A stretch of DNA of 64,000 bases, taken from positions 1,054,001 through 1,118,000 of the forward strand of contig JAHBZE010000001.1 of assembly GCA_019635585.1 (NCBI GenBank). Reading direction: 5' to 3'. The notes beneath the pieces are model-generated. The model worked only from the letters and a program-made list of their open reading frames with translations. It searched no databases and was not told the origin of the DNA. The position numbers and the translations under genes were made by a program. Below are positions 42,459 through 52,364 of this stretch, piece by piece; the stretch's first letter is position 1; the number at the start of each line of letters is the position of its first letter. This DNA comes from Xanthobacteraceae bacterium. Lineage in GTDB: Bacteria; Pseudomonadota; Alphaproteobacteria; Rhizobiales; Xanthobacteraceae.

Positions 42459-44409
42459 GTTCGGCAATATCGCGGTAGAGATCGAGCGCTTCCGGGTTGG
42501 CGAGCGCCTCGGTATTCTTGACGGGGCGGCCGTGCACCACGTCGCGCACGGCAAGTTCGGTGATCTTGCCCGAGCGCGTGCGCGGAATATCCGCGATCTG
42601 CACGATCTTCGCAGGTACATGACGCGGACTCGCGCCTACCTTGATCTGCTGCTTGATTTTCGCAACTAGCGCATCGTCGAGCTTCGCGCCGTCGCGCAGC
42701 CTGACGAACAACACGATCCGCGTATCGCCGTCCCACTCTTGGCCGATTGCGATCGATTCCACCACGTCAGAAATCTGCTCGACCTGCGCGTAGATCTCGG
42801 CGGTGCCGATACGCACGCCCTGCGGATTGAGGGTCGCATCCGAGCGGCCATGAATGATCATGCCGCCGTGCTCGGTCCATTCCGCAAAGTCGCCATGACA
42901 CCAGACGCCGGGAAAGCGATCGAAATAAGCGTTGTGATATTTTTTTCCGTCGGGATCGTTCCAGAACATAATCGGCATCGACGGAAACGGTGCGGTGCAG
43001 ACGAGTTCGCCGCGCTCGCCCTTGAGCGGCTTGCCTTTATCGTCCCAGACATCGACAGCCATGCCCAGCGCCGGCGCCTGAATCTCGCCCTTCCAGACCG
43101 GCGAGGTCGGATCGCCTCCGACGAAGCAGGCGCAAAGATCGGTGCCGCCGGAAACCGACGCGAGGTGCACGTCTTTCTTCACTGCGTCGTACACGTAATC
43201 GAAGCTCTCCGGCACGAGCGGCGAACCGGTGGAGGCAAGCGTGCGCATCTTCGAAAGATCATGGGTATCGATCGGACGCAAACCCGCCTTCTTCGCCGCG
43301 TCGATGAATTTCGCGGAGGTGCCAAAGAAATCGATCTTTTCATCCTGCGCATAGTCGAACATTACGTCGTTCTTCGGATGGAACGGCGAGCCGTCATAAA
43401 GCATTAGCGTCGTTTCCGCCGCGAGACCGCTAACCAGCCAGTTCCACATCATCCAGCCCATCGTGGTGAACCAGAACATGCGCTCGCCGGGCTTGATGTC
43501 GCAAAGGAGCTTATGCTCCTTCAGGTGCTGCAAAAGCACGCCGCCCGCGCAATGCACGATGCATTTCGGAACGCCGGTGGTGCCGGACGAAAACAAAATA
43601 TAGAGCGGATGATCGAACGGTAGCCGCTCGAATTCGACCGGCTTCGCCGCGAACGGCGCAATGAAGGAATCGAGATCGGTCGCGCGCGAAAGCTTCGCCG
43701 CCGTTTCCTTCGCTTCGCCAAGATAATTCACGAGCACGACCTTCTCGGCCGTCAGCAGATTTTTGATAACGACATCCAGCTTTTCCGCGATCTGGATTTT
43801 CTTCCCCGCGTACCAATAGCCGTCGCAGGAAAAGAACAGCTTCGGCTGAATCTGCCCGAAGCGGTCGATCACGCCGCGCTCGCCGAAGTCCGGCGAGCAG
43901 GACGAAAAGATCGCACCGAGCGAAGCGGCGGCGAGCATGACGGCGACACTCTCGGGCAGGTTCGGCAGCATCGCCGCGATGCGATCGCCTTTCTTTACGC
44001 CTGCGGCTTTCATCGCCTGTTGTAGACGCGACACCAGTGCGTGCAATTCGTCGCAGGAAAGCCGGTAGCTCTTCTTGTCTTCGCCGCGGAAGATCATCGC
44101 GGGCCCGGCGCCCTTCCGGCGCATCAGGTTTTCGGCGAAGTTCAGCTTCGCGCCCGGAAAAAATTTCGCGCCGGGCATGCGGTCGGGGTCGGCCAGAATC
44201 GGCGAGCCTTTCTCGCCGATGACGCCGCAGAAATCCCATACCATCTCCCAGAACGCGGGACGGTTTTCGACCGACCAGGCATGCAACTGGCGATAGTCTT
44301 TCAACGCAAGCCCGAAGCGGCGGTTGGCTTCGGCCATGAAGCGGACGATTTCGCTGTTGCGAACGGCGTCCTGCGAGGGGGTCCAGAGCGGCTTCGGATC
44401 GGAATTCAT
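42448..44409 (-). CDS. aacS: Acetoacetyl-CoA synthetase
   Basis: Activates acetoacetate to acetoacetyl-CoA with ATP, used when ketone bodies or PHB are degraded. The 653 residues match the family. The AMP-binding loop is LFSSGTTGVPKCIVH; TTMGWMMWNWLVSGL is characteristic of AacS; the C-terminal ligase motif GRSDATLNPQGVRIGTAEIY and PRTRSGKITELAVRD (acceptor Lys) are intact. I start at MNSDPKPLWTPS (44409). The phasins at 21.6-22.5 kb are the only other PHA-related genes in view. Confidence 0.93.
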   Translation of the reverse strand: MNSDPKPLWTPSQDAVRNSEIVRFMAEANRRFGLALKDYRQLHAWSVENRPAFWEMVWDFCGVIGEKGSPILADPDRMPGAKFFPGAKLNFAENLMRRKGAGPAMIFRGEDKKSYRLSCDELHALVSRLQQAMKAAGVKKGDRIAAMLPNLPESVAVMLAAASLGAIFSSCSPDFGERGVIDRFGQIQPKLFFSCDGYWYAGKKIQIAEKLDVVIKNLLTAEKVVLVNYLGEAKETAAKLSRATDLDSFIAPFAAKPVEFERLPFDHPLYILFSSGTTGVPKCIVHCAGGVLLQHLKEHKLLCDIKPGERMFWFTTMGWMMWNWLVSGLAAETTLMLYDGSPFHPKNDVMFDYAQDEKIDFFGTSAKFIDAAKKAGLRPIDTHDLSKMRTLASTGSPLVPESFDYVYDAVKKDVHLASVSGGTDLCACFVGGDPTSPVWKGEIQAPALGMAVDVWDDKGKPLKGERGELVCTAPFPSMPIMFWNDPDGKKYHNAYFDRFPGVWCHGDFAEWTEHGGMIIHGRSDATLNPQGVRIGTAEIYAQVEQISDVVESIAIGQEWDGDTRIVLFVRLRDGAKLDDALVAKIKQQIKVGASPRHVPAKIVQIADIPRTRSGKITELAVRDVVHGRPVKNTEALANPEALDLYRDIAELRT

Positions 44410-44581
44410 CGGCGTATTGTCTCGGTCCGGGTTCTTCTTGCTGCGTTTTTCATAGCCGCTCCAATCGCCGCTGTCAGGGCCATGAAAGCGACACATAAGC
44501 CCTTGAAATAGACTAAGCTTCGCTCCGGCCGGCGTCCCGCCCGCCCGATTGAGCGAATTAACCCCAGCGCCGGAAGCCGTC

Positions 44582-46552
44582 GTGAGCGTCTTGTCCCGTA
44601 TGCAACGTTTTGCGGCCGGAGCCATCGTGGCCGCCATTGTTGCGGCAGCCGCGCTGTTTTCCCTACCCTATCTCCTTTCCGAAGCGTCGATCCGCGCGGA
44701 AGTCAGCCGCTCGATCCAGGCTGCGACCGGCGTAGTGCCCCGCATCGACGGTCCGGCGCGGATCGCACTCCTGCCGCGGCCGGCGATCCAGCTTGCCGAG
44801 GTCTATCTCGACGACGGCTCGAAGAATGGTCCCGCAGTCGGCGCGCTGCAGGCGAGCCTCCAGTTCTGGCCGCTCCTGTTCGGCGAAATCAAAATCGCAA
44901 CGCTCACGCTCGAACGCCCCCGCCTTTCCATCGAACTTTCGCCGGAAGGAAAACTGATCGGCGGATTGCCGGTCAATCAGGCGATGCCGGCAGACGAAGA
45001 AGTTCCAGAACTGCGTATCGTGGATGGGACCATTTTGCTGCGTGTGCAGGGCCGCGAGCGCGTCGAGATCATCTCAAACCTGCAGGCTTCGCTGAACTGG
45101 GCCGGGGCCGCGCTTACTGCAACCGGCAGCTTCATGCTCGCCAATAAGAACGCAAACGGAAGTATCGTCATCGCCGACACCGCTGCGCTCGCGAAAGGTC
45201 AACGCAGCGCCGTGCGGCTGCGGCTGGAAACCGAACCCGGCCGAATTACGTTTGAAGGCGGCGTCGCAATGCGCGATGCGGTTCTGCAGGGCGATGGCGC
45301 GTTGAGCGCGGACGGGCGTTCGCTGCGCGACACGCTTGCGATGTTCGGCGTCGGCACTCCTTCGCCCGCCGGCTTCGGACGCTACTCGCTGAAATCGTTG
45401 ATCGCGCTCACGCCGATCGCACTCAGTTTCACAAGCCTCTCGCTCGAGCTCGACGGCAACCGCGCAGAAGGCGGCTTTACGTGGAAGCGGGACGGCAACC
45501 GCTCGATCCTGCAAGGAACGCTTGCGAGCGAGACCGCCGATTTATCGATCTATCGCAACATCGTCTCGCTACTTTCCCGAGGCGGCCATGAATGGAACCG
45601 CACACCGATAGAAACCGGCGTGTTGCGCAGCGTCGAGCTCGACCTGCGCTTCTCCTGCGGCAAGCTTACCATCGGGAAGATCGAAATCGGCAAGGCGGCC
45701 CTCGCGCTTGCCATCAAGAACAATCAGTTGATTGCGACTATCGGCGACGCGCAGTTCTACGGTGGTACGCTGCGCGGTAACGCGATCTGGAACGCGGCCG
45801 GCAACGTGCCCGAACTGAGACTCGATGCCGCCTTCACCAATTTCGATCTCGAGCGCGGGCTCGGCGGGATGACTGGCTTTACCCGTCTCGAAGGAAGCGG
45901 AACGCTCACAGTTGCGGTCGCGTCCCATGGAATGACGGTGCAGGAAATCGCTTCCGCACTTGCCGGCAAGGTGCGTCTCACCATGCTCCAGGGTGCGCTC
46001 AACGGCATCAATGCAGAAGCCGTGATGCGGCGGCTCGAACGCCGGCCACTTTCCGGCACCGGCGATCTGCGCGGGGGCCGCACGCCATTCGACCAACTCA
46101 CCGGCAATGTCGATATCGAGAATGGAGTAGCAAACCTTTCCGATCTCGATATCGAGAGCAAGATTCTCAAAATCAAGCTCATGGGCGAAACCTCGATCGC
46201 GCGCCGCGAATTCGACCTTCGCGGAGTCGCAAGCCTGATCCGCGCGGCGCAAGCCAATACGCCACAAGTCGCATTCGACTTGCCATTTCTGATTCAGGGA
46301 AGCTGGGACAATCCTTATCTCCTTCCCGATCCCGAAGCGCTGATCCGCCATTCCGGCGCCGCCGCGCCGCTTCTCGACGCGGTCCGGGGTCGCGCCGCGC
46401 GCGAAGCCATGCGAAACGTGATCGAAACCGTCACCGGTCTTCGCTCAATCGGCGAACTCCCCGCGAACCCGACGTTCGAACCGCCGTCGGCCAATGCGCC
46501 GGCAATCGCGCCGATTTCGGCACCCGCACCTTCGCCTCAGCCCGCGCAATAA
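44582..46552 (+). CDS. AsmA-family protein
   Basis: A protein of about 656 residues with one N-terminal membrane helix (FAAGAIVAAIVAAAALFSLPYLL) and a large periplasmic part. The N-terminal block with RSIQAATGVVPRIDGPARI is AsmA-like and the C-terminal region (DGTFDQLTGNVDIENG-type, here TPFDQLTGNVDIENGVANL) is the AsmA_2 domain. AsmA proteins are related to lipid-transfer and outer-membrane assembly factors. The start is a GTG with GGAAG upstream; a TTG at 44549 or the ATG at 44600 are alternatives. Confidence 0.85.
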   Translation: MSVLSRMQRFAAGAIVAAIVAAAALFSLPYLLSEASIRAEVSRSIQAATGVVPRIDGPARIALLPRPAIQLAEVYLDDGSKNGPAVGALQASLQFWPLLFGEIKIATLTLERPRLSIELSPEGKLIGGLPVNQAMPADEEVPELRIVDGTILLRVQGRERVEIISNLQASLNWAGAALTATGSFMLANKNANGSIVIADTAALAKGQRSAVRLRLETEPGRITFEGGVAMRDAVLQGDGALSADGRSLRDTLAMFGVGTPSPAGFGRYSLKSLIALTPIALSFTSLSLELDGNRAEGGFTWKRDGNRSILQGTLASETADLSIYRNIVSLLSRGGHEWNRTPIETGVLRSVELDLRFSCGKLTIGKIEIGKAALALAIKNNQLIATIGDAQFYGGTLRGNAIWNAAGNVPELRLDAAFTNFDLERGLGGMTGFTRLEGSGTLTVAVASHGMTVQEIASALAGKVRLTMLQGALNGINAEAVMRRLERRPLSGTGDLRGGRTPFDQLTGNVDIENGVANLSDLDIESKILKIKLMGETSIARREFDLRGVASLIRAAQANTPQVAFDLPFLIQGSWDNPYLLPDPEALIRHSGAAAPLLDAVRGRAAREAMRNVIETVTGLRSIGELPANPTFEPPSANAPAIAPISAPAPSPQPAQ

Positions 46553-46664
46553 CGTTTTTTTGCGAAGGCCGCCCTTGCGGTCAATCGCGAACGGCGACAA
46601 GCTGCGCGCTCTTCGGTCATAACCCTTGTCGGCGGCTTCTGCCTCGCATTCCCCGGAATCCATC

Positions 46665-47822
46665 ATGTCCTTTCGTACCGCTATGCGCGTTCGCGCTACG
46701 CTCTGCTTTCTGTTTGCAGTGTCCGTTTTCATAGAGCCGGCGCATGCGCAAAACACGCCGAAGCTTACCGTGACCGTGACGCCGCAAGGTGCCGCCGCCA
46801 AGGACAAGATGATCCCGGTCGCGGCGGCCGTAAGCGTGACCGTGACGATCAAGAACGACGGCCCCGAGCCGCTTTCTGGAATTGTGGCCGTCGCCAAACT
46901 GAACGGCGTGAAATTGTCGCCGGATGCCTCCTGGAAGGAAGACGGCGACAACGCGCGTTTCGAAATCGCTTCGCTGAAGGCGAACGAACAAATCACCCGG
47001 CCGCTCAATCTACGCGTCGAGATGGCGCCACTGCCTCCGGGAAAGCTGGCAGAGGTCAGCGTCGAGGCAAAGGCGTCGGATACGAGCATCACTGCGTCGG
47101 CCAAGTTTCCGGTCGGCGATTGTGTCTCCGCATTTCAGTCGGATCTGACGCGGCTCCGTCTCGGGCCGCTCGCGGAAGTCTGGCCGACGGCGGACGACAT
47201 GCGCAAACCCGATACTAGCTTGCCGCGCACACGCTATTTTCCGGTACGGCCCCGCAAGGGCGATCTCGCTGTTCTAGACCGGCTCGCTGTCGGCTATCAG
47301 GCACGGATGCTTGCCAATTACGAGTTTCTTCAACAGGGCACGCGTTACACCGCGCGGCGCTGGTCGGACGAATTGAATGCCTTTACTGGACAGGAGCCAA
47401 TCCCCGGCCTTTGCGCAGTGAATGAGCAGATGATCGAAGGCATCCGCAAGACCATCAGCTACGTCACGGCCCGCATCGATCCGCCGATCAAAGCCTATAC
47501 GCGCGGCATCGAATTGCTGCGCAAGCAGTTTAATGCCGGGGATAACGACGATCTGACGAAGATTGCGCTGCGTGTCGCGCAAGGCGCCGGGGCGAAGTTC
47601 GACAATCCTCCGGCAACGGCATTCGAAGTTCTCGCGGGGGCCAAAGAGCAACTGAAAGACGCGAAGTTGACGCCCGAGCAACTCGACGATCTTTCGCTGA
47701 TCGAATCGGCGGCCTGGGTCGAAGCGCAAGCGCTGCGCTCGAAGAAACTAAGCGACCTGATCGAAGGCACAATCAACGGCATCGGCGAGGCGCACAAGAA
47801 AAATTGCACTTGCGCGTTCTAG
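46665..47822 (+). CDS. Secreted protein of unknown function
   Basis: A 385-residue protein with a signal peptide (ATLCFLFAVSVFIEPAHAQ). The first part after it looks like an immunoglobulin-like beta domain (VSVTVTIKNDGPEPLSGIVAVAKL, CARDB-like); the rest is mostly helical, ending in a Cys pair (KKNCTCAF). No family recognised with confidence. It follows the AsmA gene by 112 bases and converges on the acetyltransferase at 47836. Confidence 0.7.
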   Translation: MSFRTAMRVRATLCFLFAVSVFIEPAHAQNTPKLTVTVTPQGAAAKDKMIPVAAAVSVTVTIKNDGPEPLSGIVAVAKLNGVKLSPDASWKEDGDNARFEIASLKANEQITRPLNLRVEMAPLPPGKLAEVSVEAKASDTSITASAKFPVGDCVSAFQSDLTRLRLGPLAEVWPTADDMRKPDTSLPRTRYFPVRPRKGDLAVLDRLAVGYQARMLANYEFLQQGTRYTARRWSDELNAFTGQEPIPGLCAVNEQMIEGIRKTISYVTARIDPPIKAYTRGIELLRKQFNAGDNDDLTKIALRVAQGAGAKFDNPPATAFEVLAGAKEQLKDAKLTPEQLDDLSLIESAAWVEAQALRSKKLSDLIEGTINGIGEAHKKNCTCAF

Positions 47823-47835
47823 AGGCTCGCGCGTT

Positions 47836-48444
47836 TCAGGATTTAGGCGCGAGCTTCGGCGGCAGCGGATCGCTCGAAAGCCGGGCATAGAGCAGATGGT
47901 CCTGCCAGCTTCCGGCAATGGAAAGATACTGGCGGGCCACGCCTTCGCGCACGAAATTCATCTTCTCGAGCAGCCGGATCGAGGCCGCGTTGGACAAGAG
48001 GCAGGCGGCCTCGATGCGGCGCAGCCGCAGCACGGAATGCGCGAAGGGCACGAGCGCCGCAATACCGGCGCTCATATAGCCTTTGCCGGCAAACGGCTTG
48101 CCCATCCAGTAGCCGAGGCTGCCGGCCTGCGCCGCGCCGCGCCGCAAATTCGTGAGCGTGGTGCCGCCTACCATGGCGCGGTCGGCAGTCCGGAATATCA
48201 GGAAAGCGTAGCCGCTTTCCTCATGCAGATCGTGCTCATAGCGGCGCAGACGGCGCCGGAATGCGCTGCGCGTGAGATCGTCGTCCGGCCAGACCGGCTC
48301 CCAGGGTGCGAGAAATTCGCGACTTTCGCCGCGCAGCGCGGACCATTCCTCGAAATCGCTCATGCGCGGCACGCGAAGGAAAATACCGTTTCCTTCGATC
48401 GCCGGTGCGCTGCTTGTCAGTACGAATGACTTGAAAAAGGCCAT
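47836..48444 (-). CDS. RimJ/RimL-type N-acetyltransferase
   Basis: A 202-residue GNAT protein of the RimJ group (IFLRVPRMSDFEEWSALR at the start; GSLGYWMGKPFAGKGYMSAG as the acetyl-CoA loop; ACLLSNAASIRLLEKMNFVREG near the end). These enzymes acetylate ribosomal proteins or other N-termini. It lies 14 bases after the M16 peptidase stop and is probably the last gene of the thrC-peptidase operon. Confidence 0.9.
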   Translation of the reverse strand: MAFFKSFVLTSSAPAIEGNGIFLRVPRMSDFEEWSALRGESREFLAPWEPVWPDDDLTRSAFRRRLRRYEHDLHEESGYAFLIFRTADRAMVGGTTLTNLRRGAAQAGSLGYWMGKPFAGKGYMSAGIAALVPFAHSVLRLRRIEAACLLSNAASIRLLEKMNFVREGVARQYLSIAGSWQDHLLYARLSSDPLPPKLAPKS

Positions 48445-48458
48445 CGCGATAGTTTGTT

Positions 48459-49730
48459 TCAGGCTGCCTTGTACCGCAATGCCACGGCCGCCTCACCCGC
48501 CTTTTCAAGGCTCCTGCCATCGCCCACGCCAACGAAGGTCGGGCGGCCGCCCGAGACGAGCCTTTGGCCCGCGGCGCGAACACTCTCCACTGTGATCGCG
48601 TCGATCTTTCGCTCGATCTCGTCGAACGGAATTGCACGCCCAAAAGCCAGCAAGCGGCTCCCGAGTTGATCCGCGCGGGCGGAAGCGCTTTCGAGGGCGC
48701 TTAAAAGGCTCACCTTCATCTGCGCCTTGGCGCGATCGACTTCGGCCTGTGATGCGTTCCGGGCGGCAGCGTGCAACTGTTCGATCACGACGCGCATCAA
48801 TTCTTCGGAGTCAGCGCCGTCGGCGCCGGCAGTAACGCCGAATAAGCCGCTGTCCTGATAGGACGAATGAAAAGCCTGGATCGAATAACAAAGACCGCGC
48901 TTCTCTCGCACCTCCTGAAAGAGCCGCGACGAGCTGCCGCCGCCCGCGAGATTGACGAATGCCTGCATCGCGTAGCGTTCCGGCGCGTGATACGAGACGC
49001 CCTCCAGACCAAGCACGAGATGGGTTTGCTCGAGCTTGCGCGGTCGGATTTGCACGCCACCCGAATAGCGCGCCGCGTGAGGTGCCGCGACCTCGCCACC
49101 CGGAACCGCGGCCAGACCTTTTTCTGCCGCCGCGAGCAAGGCGTCATGATCGACCGCGCCCGCCGCCGCGACCACCATGCGCGGACCGCGGTAACGCTTT
49201 GCCATGTAGGCGCGGAGTTTCTCAGGCGTAAACGAGCGCACGGTTTCCGGCGTGCCGAGGATCGGGCGGCCGATCGCTTGCGAAGGGAACGCGGTCTCCT
49301 GAAACAGATCGAAGGCGACGTCGTCCGGGTCGTCGGCGGCGCCGCCGATTTCCTGCACGATCACATTTTGCTCGCGGGCAAGCTCGTTCAGCTCGAATGA
49401 GGATTCCGTGAGGATGTCGGAGAGAATATCGAACGCGAGCGGCAGATCGCTGCCAAGGAGACGCGCATAATAGGCCGTCACCTCGATGCCGGTCATGGCG
49501 TTCAGTTCGCCACCGACATTCTCGATTTCTTCGCTGATCTGGAGCGCGGACCTCTGCTTCGTGCCCTTGAAGGCCATGTGTTCGAGCAAATGCGAGATAC
49601 CGTGCTCGTCTTTGTCTTCGTAGCGCGCGCCCGCCGCGACCCAAATGCCGAGCGAAGCAGTTTTCACATCCGGCATGGTGTCGGTTGCGACAGTAATGCC
49701 GTTAGCCAGTTTGTCGACGCGCAAGCTCAT
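48459..49730 (-). CDS. M16-family zinc peptidase
   Basis: A 423-residue pitrilysin-type peptidase. The inverted zinc motif HxxEH is H47-L-L-E50-H51 (GISHLLEHMAFKGT), with the downstream Glu in the ELAREQNVIVQEIGG segment. It resembles mitochondrial processing-peptidase beta and rickettsial RPP. I start at MSLRVDKLANGIT (49730), which gives an ATGA overlap with thrC. thrC followed by an M16 gene and a RimJ gene is a common alphaproteobacterial arrangement. Confidence 0.93.
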   Translation of the reverse strand: MSLRVDKLANGITVATDTMPDVKTASLGIWVAAGARYEDKDEHGISHLLEHMAFKGTKQRSALQISEEIENVGGELNAMTGIEVTAYYARLLGSDLPLAFDILSDILTESSFELNELAREQNVIVQEIGGAADDPDDVAFDLFQETAFPSQAIGRPILGTPETVRSFTPEKLRAYMAKRYRGPRMVVAAAGAVDHDALLAAAEKGLAAVPGGEVAAPHAARYSGGVQIRPRKLEQTHLVLGLEGVSYHAPERYAMQAFVNLAGGGSSSRLFQEVREKRGLCYSIQAFHSSYQDSGLFGVTAGADGADSEELMRVVIEQLHAAARNASQAEVDRAKAQMKVSLLSALESASARADQLGSRLLAFGRAIPFDEIERKIDAITVESVRAAGQRLVSGGRPTFVGVGDGRSLEKAGEAAVALRYKAA

Positions 49731-51142
49731 GCCACCACACCCTTCGCCGCGCGCGCATGCGAAAGCACAAAACCAGCGACGGCTTTCGCGTCGTTCGGAA
49801 GATGCGTCACACGCTCCTTGCGGCTCATCAGATCCGAGAAGGCGGCCGGAAGCTGCGGATTCACACCACAAGCCGCTTCTACCGCTTCGGGGAATTTCGC
49901 AGGGTGCGCAGTGCCGAGCACGACAAGCGGGCTTTCGCCTTTCGCAGCGCCAAGTTTGCGCGCGACCGCAATGCCGACCGCGGTGTGCGGGTCGAGCACA
50001 TAACCGGATGCCTTGTGAACGTCGCGGATGGTGTCGCGGGTTTCGTTCTCGTCGGCGCGGGAGGCGGAGAAAAGTGCACGCATATTCGCAAGTGCCTTCT
50101 CGCCGAGCGTGAAGTTGCCTTTGGCCGCAAGACTCTTCATCGCCTCGCGGACCGCCGCCGGGTCGCGTCCGGACGCATCGAATAGAAGCCGCTCGAAATT
50201 CGAGGAAACCTGAATGTCCATCGCGGGCGACGAAGTGGCGACCACGCCGCGCACTTCATAGACGCCGCTTTCCAGCGTGCGTGCGAGAATGTCGTTAACG
50301 TTGGTCGCAACAATGAGACGCTCGATCGGAAGACCCATCTTCGCCGCTACGTAGCCCGCGAAAATGTCGCCGAAGTTTCCGGTCGGCACCGCGAAAGTGA
50401 CTTTTTTCTCCGGCGCGCCGAGCGCCACGGCAGCCGTGAAATAATAGACGATCTGCGCGACAATGCGCGCCCAGTTGATCGAGTTCACTGCGGAAAGCTT
50501 CACGCGGTCGCGAAAGACATGATCGTTGAAGAGCGCCTTCACGATCGCCTGGCAGTCGTCGAAGTTTCCGTCGATCGCAAGCACGTTTACGTTCGGCTCG
50601 GTGATCGCGGTCATCATGCGTTGCTGCACCGGCGAAACGCGACCGTCGGGAAACATAAAGATCAGGTCGATGCACTCGCGACCGCGAAAAGCTTCGGTCG
50701 CGGCGCCCCCCGTGTCGCCCGATGTCGCGCCAACGATCGTGCAGCGTGCGCCGCGCGCGGTCAGTACATAGTCCATCAGCCGCGCGATCAACTGCATCGC
50801 GACGTCCTTGAAGGCAAGCGTCGGCCCGTGGAACAGTTCGAGGATATACTCGCCGCTGGAAAGCTGATGAAGCGGCGTGACGTCCCTATGATCGAAGGTC
50901 GCGTAGGCTTCCTCGATCATGCTCTTCAGATCGCGTTCGGGAATATCGCCGCCGACGAAGGGCGCGATCACGCGCAGCGCCACTTCCGCATAGGATTTTC
51001 CGCGAAAGCCCGCGATTTCCTCCTGGGAAATCCGCGGCCAGCTTTCCGGCACATAGAGTCCGCCGTCGCGCGCAAGACCTTCGATCAGCGCTTCGTTGAA
51101 TGAGGCAGTTTTTGCCTCGCCGCGGGTCGAGACGTACTTCAA
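49727..51142 (-). CDS. thrC: Threonine synthase
   Basis: PLP enzyme that converts O-phosphohomoserine to threonine. The Schiff-base Lys lies in HGPTLAFKDVAMQ, the PLP phosphate loop in TSGDTGGAATEAF. The start is a TTG at 51142 (read as MKYVSTRGEAKT) with AAAGGA nine bases upstream; 471 residues is the usual length. Codons upstream in frame are not conserved in the family. Confidence 0.95.
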   Translation of the reverse strand: MKYVSTRGEAKTASFNEALIEGLARDGGLYVPESWPRISQEEIAGFRGKSYAEVALRVIAPFVGGDIPERDLKSMIEEAYATFDHRDVTPLHQLSSGEYILELFHGPTLAFKDVAMQLIARLMDYVLTARGARCTIVGATSGDTGGAATEAFRGRECIDLIFMFPDGRVSPVQQRMMTAITEPNVNVLAIDGNFDDCQAIVKALFNDHVFRDRVKLSAVNSINWARIVAQIVYYFTAAVALGAPEKKVTFAVPTGNFGDIFAGYVAAKMGLPIERLIVATNVNDILARTLESGVYEVRGVVATSSPAMDIQVSSNFERLLFDASGRDPAAVREAMKSLAAKGNFTLGEKALANMRALFSASRADENETRDTIRDVHKASGYVLDPHTAVGIAVARKLGAAKGESPLVVLGTAHPAKFPEAVEAACGVNPQLPAAFSDLMSRKERVTHLPNDAKAVAGFVLSHARAAKGVVA

Positions 51143-51201
51143 TTCAGCCGGTCCTTTTAAATAGCGCGGCACCCTATTTTGCGGTGCCAGCCAAGGCAAG
51201 T

Positions 51202-51948
51202 TTAACCGGTTCCGCGCAGCCTCTGCCGTGCGAAGGCGGCGAACACTCCGACCAGCGTGCAGGCAAGGCCGTACCAGGTCAGCGCATAGCCGAGATGATT
51301 ATTCGTGAAGATCACACGGGTCTCGTTCGGCTGTGGCAGCATGTCGGGAAGATACTCGCCCTTGGCGTCGAGCATGAACGGCGCGACGTTCTTAAGACCG
51401 AAGGCGCGCGCGATCTCCCCAGGATCGCGGCGATACCACGTGCCCCTCGCCGGATCGTTCGGCGGCGTGAAATAATTCACCTGCTCGGGCGCACGCAAAA
51501 GGCCCGTGACGCGAACGACGCCTTCGGTCTGTCCTTCCTTGCGAGACGCAGGATCTTTCAGTTCCTGCGGAACGAAGCCGCGATTGACGATAACGATGCC
51601 GCCATCCTCGAGTTGTAGCGGCGTCAGCACCCAATAGCCCGCACCGGAAAACGAGCCCTTCGGTTCGGAGAGCACGGTGTAAATCTGCGTTTCGTTCTGG
51701 TGCAGAAAGTGTCCGCGCGCGAAAAACGGGCGATATTCATTTTCAGCGAGATCGAGCGACGCCCAGGCGGATTGCTGCGGCAGCGGCTGCGCGGGCTCGT
51801 TCACCCGCGCCGAAACGGTCGCGATCAGATTTTCCTTCCAGTGCAGCCGCTGCACCTGCCAGGTGCCGAGCGCGAGCAGAATCGCGAGTGCTACGAGCGA
51901 CAGCACGCCCGGAACGATCAGCCCGCGCAGCGCCGCTGCGCGCGTCAC
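51202..51948 (-). CDS. SURF1-family cytochrome oxidase assembly protein
   Basis: A 248-residue inner-membrane protein with helices at both ends (LIVPGVLSLVALAILLALGTWQV and YALTWYGLACTLVGVFAAFA) and a periplasmic middle with YWVLTPLQLEDGGIVIVNRGFVP, the SURF1 signature. It helps haem a insertion into subunit I. The start is a GTG at 51948 overlapping the upstream gene by 4 bases; longer frames upstream are arginine-rich shadow. Confidence 0.92.
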   Translation of the reverse strand: MTRAAALRGLIVPGVLSLVALAILLALGTWQVQRLHWKENLIATVSARVNEPAQPLPQQSAWASLDLAENEYRPFFARGHFLHQNETQIYTVLSEPKGSFSGAGYWVLTPLQLEDGGIVIVNRGFVPQELKDPASRKEGQTEGVVRVTGLLRAPEQVNYFTPPNDPARGTWYRRDPGEIARAFGLKNVAPFMLDAKGEYLPDMLPQPNETRVIFTNNHLGYALTWYGLACTLVGVFAAFARQRLRGTG

Positions 51949-52334
51949 TTGTGCTTGTCCAGCCGCGCTTCGGCGGCCTTGTGATGATACTGGAGCGCGA
52001 TCAGAAGCAATTTCAAATAGCGCAGCGGGAGGAGTGTCGCGACGAGCACCGCCGGAATGCCGACCGCAGCATGTACCCAATAAGGCGGCCGCCAGATCAA
52101 TTCGACCGCGAGCACCGCGAGCACCGCGCCAAGACCACCGAGCAGGATCACGAACACAGCGGGACCATCGCCGGAATCGGCAAAGGCATAATCGAGGCCG
52201 CAGACATCGCAGCGAGGCGCGAGCTTCAGGTAGCCGGAAAACAACTTTCCCTCGCCGCAGCGAGGACAAGAACAAGTCAGTCCCGCCTTGTAGGGCGAGA
52301 CTGAGGTTTCTTTCGTGCTGGCGGATTTTTGCAT
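51945..52334 (-). CDS. DUF983 family protein
   Basis: A 129-residue protein with an N-terminal zinc-ribbon-like pair of CxxC motifs (CSCPRCGEGKLF and APRCDVCGLDY) and two membrane helices. DUF983 proteins occur regularly between ctaE and surf1 in alphaproteobacteria and are thought to aid cytochrome oxidase assembly, but the function is not established. Confidence 0.9.
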   Translation of the reverse strand: MQKSASTKETSVSPYKAGLTCSCPRCGEGKLFSGYLKLAPRCDVCGLDYAFADSGDGPAVFVILLGGLGAVLAVLAVELIWRPPYWVHAAVGIPAVLVATLLPLRYLKLLLIALQYHHKAAEARLDKHK

Positions 52335-52364
52335 GTCCGCCTTTCTATATCGCGATTGCGGCGT

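Noticed and set aside
47825-47854. A GCTCGCGC...GCGCGAGC hairpin considered as a terminator for the secreted-protein gene
   Set aside because: It overlaps the coding end of the convergent acetyltransferase and has no T-run, so the case is weak.
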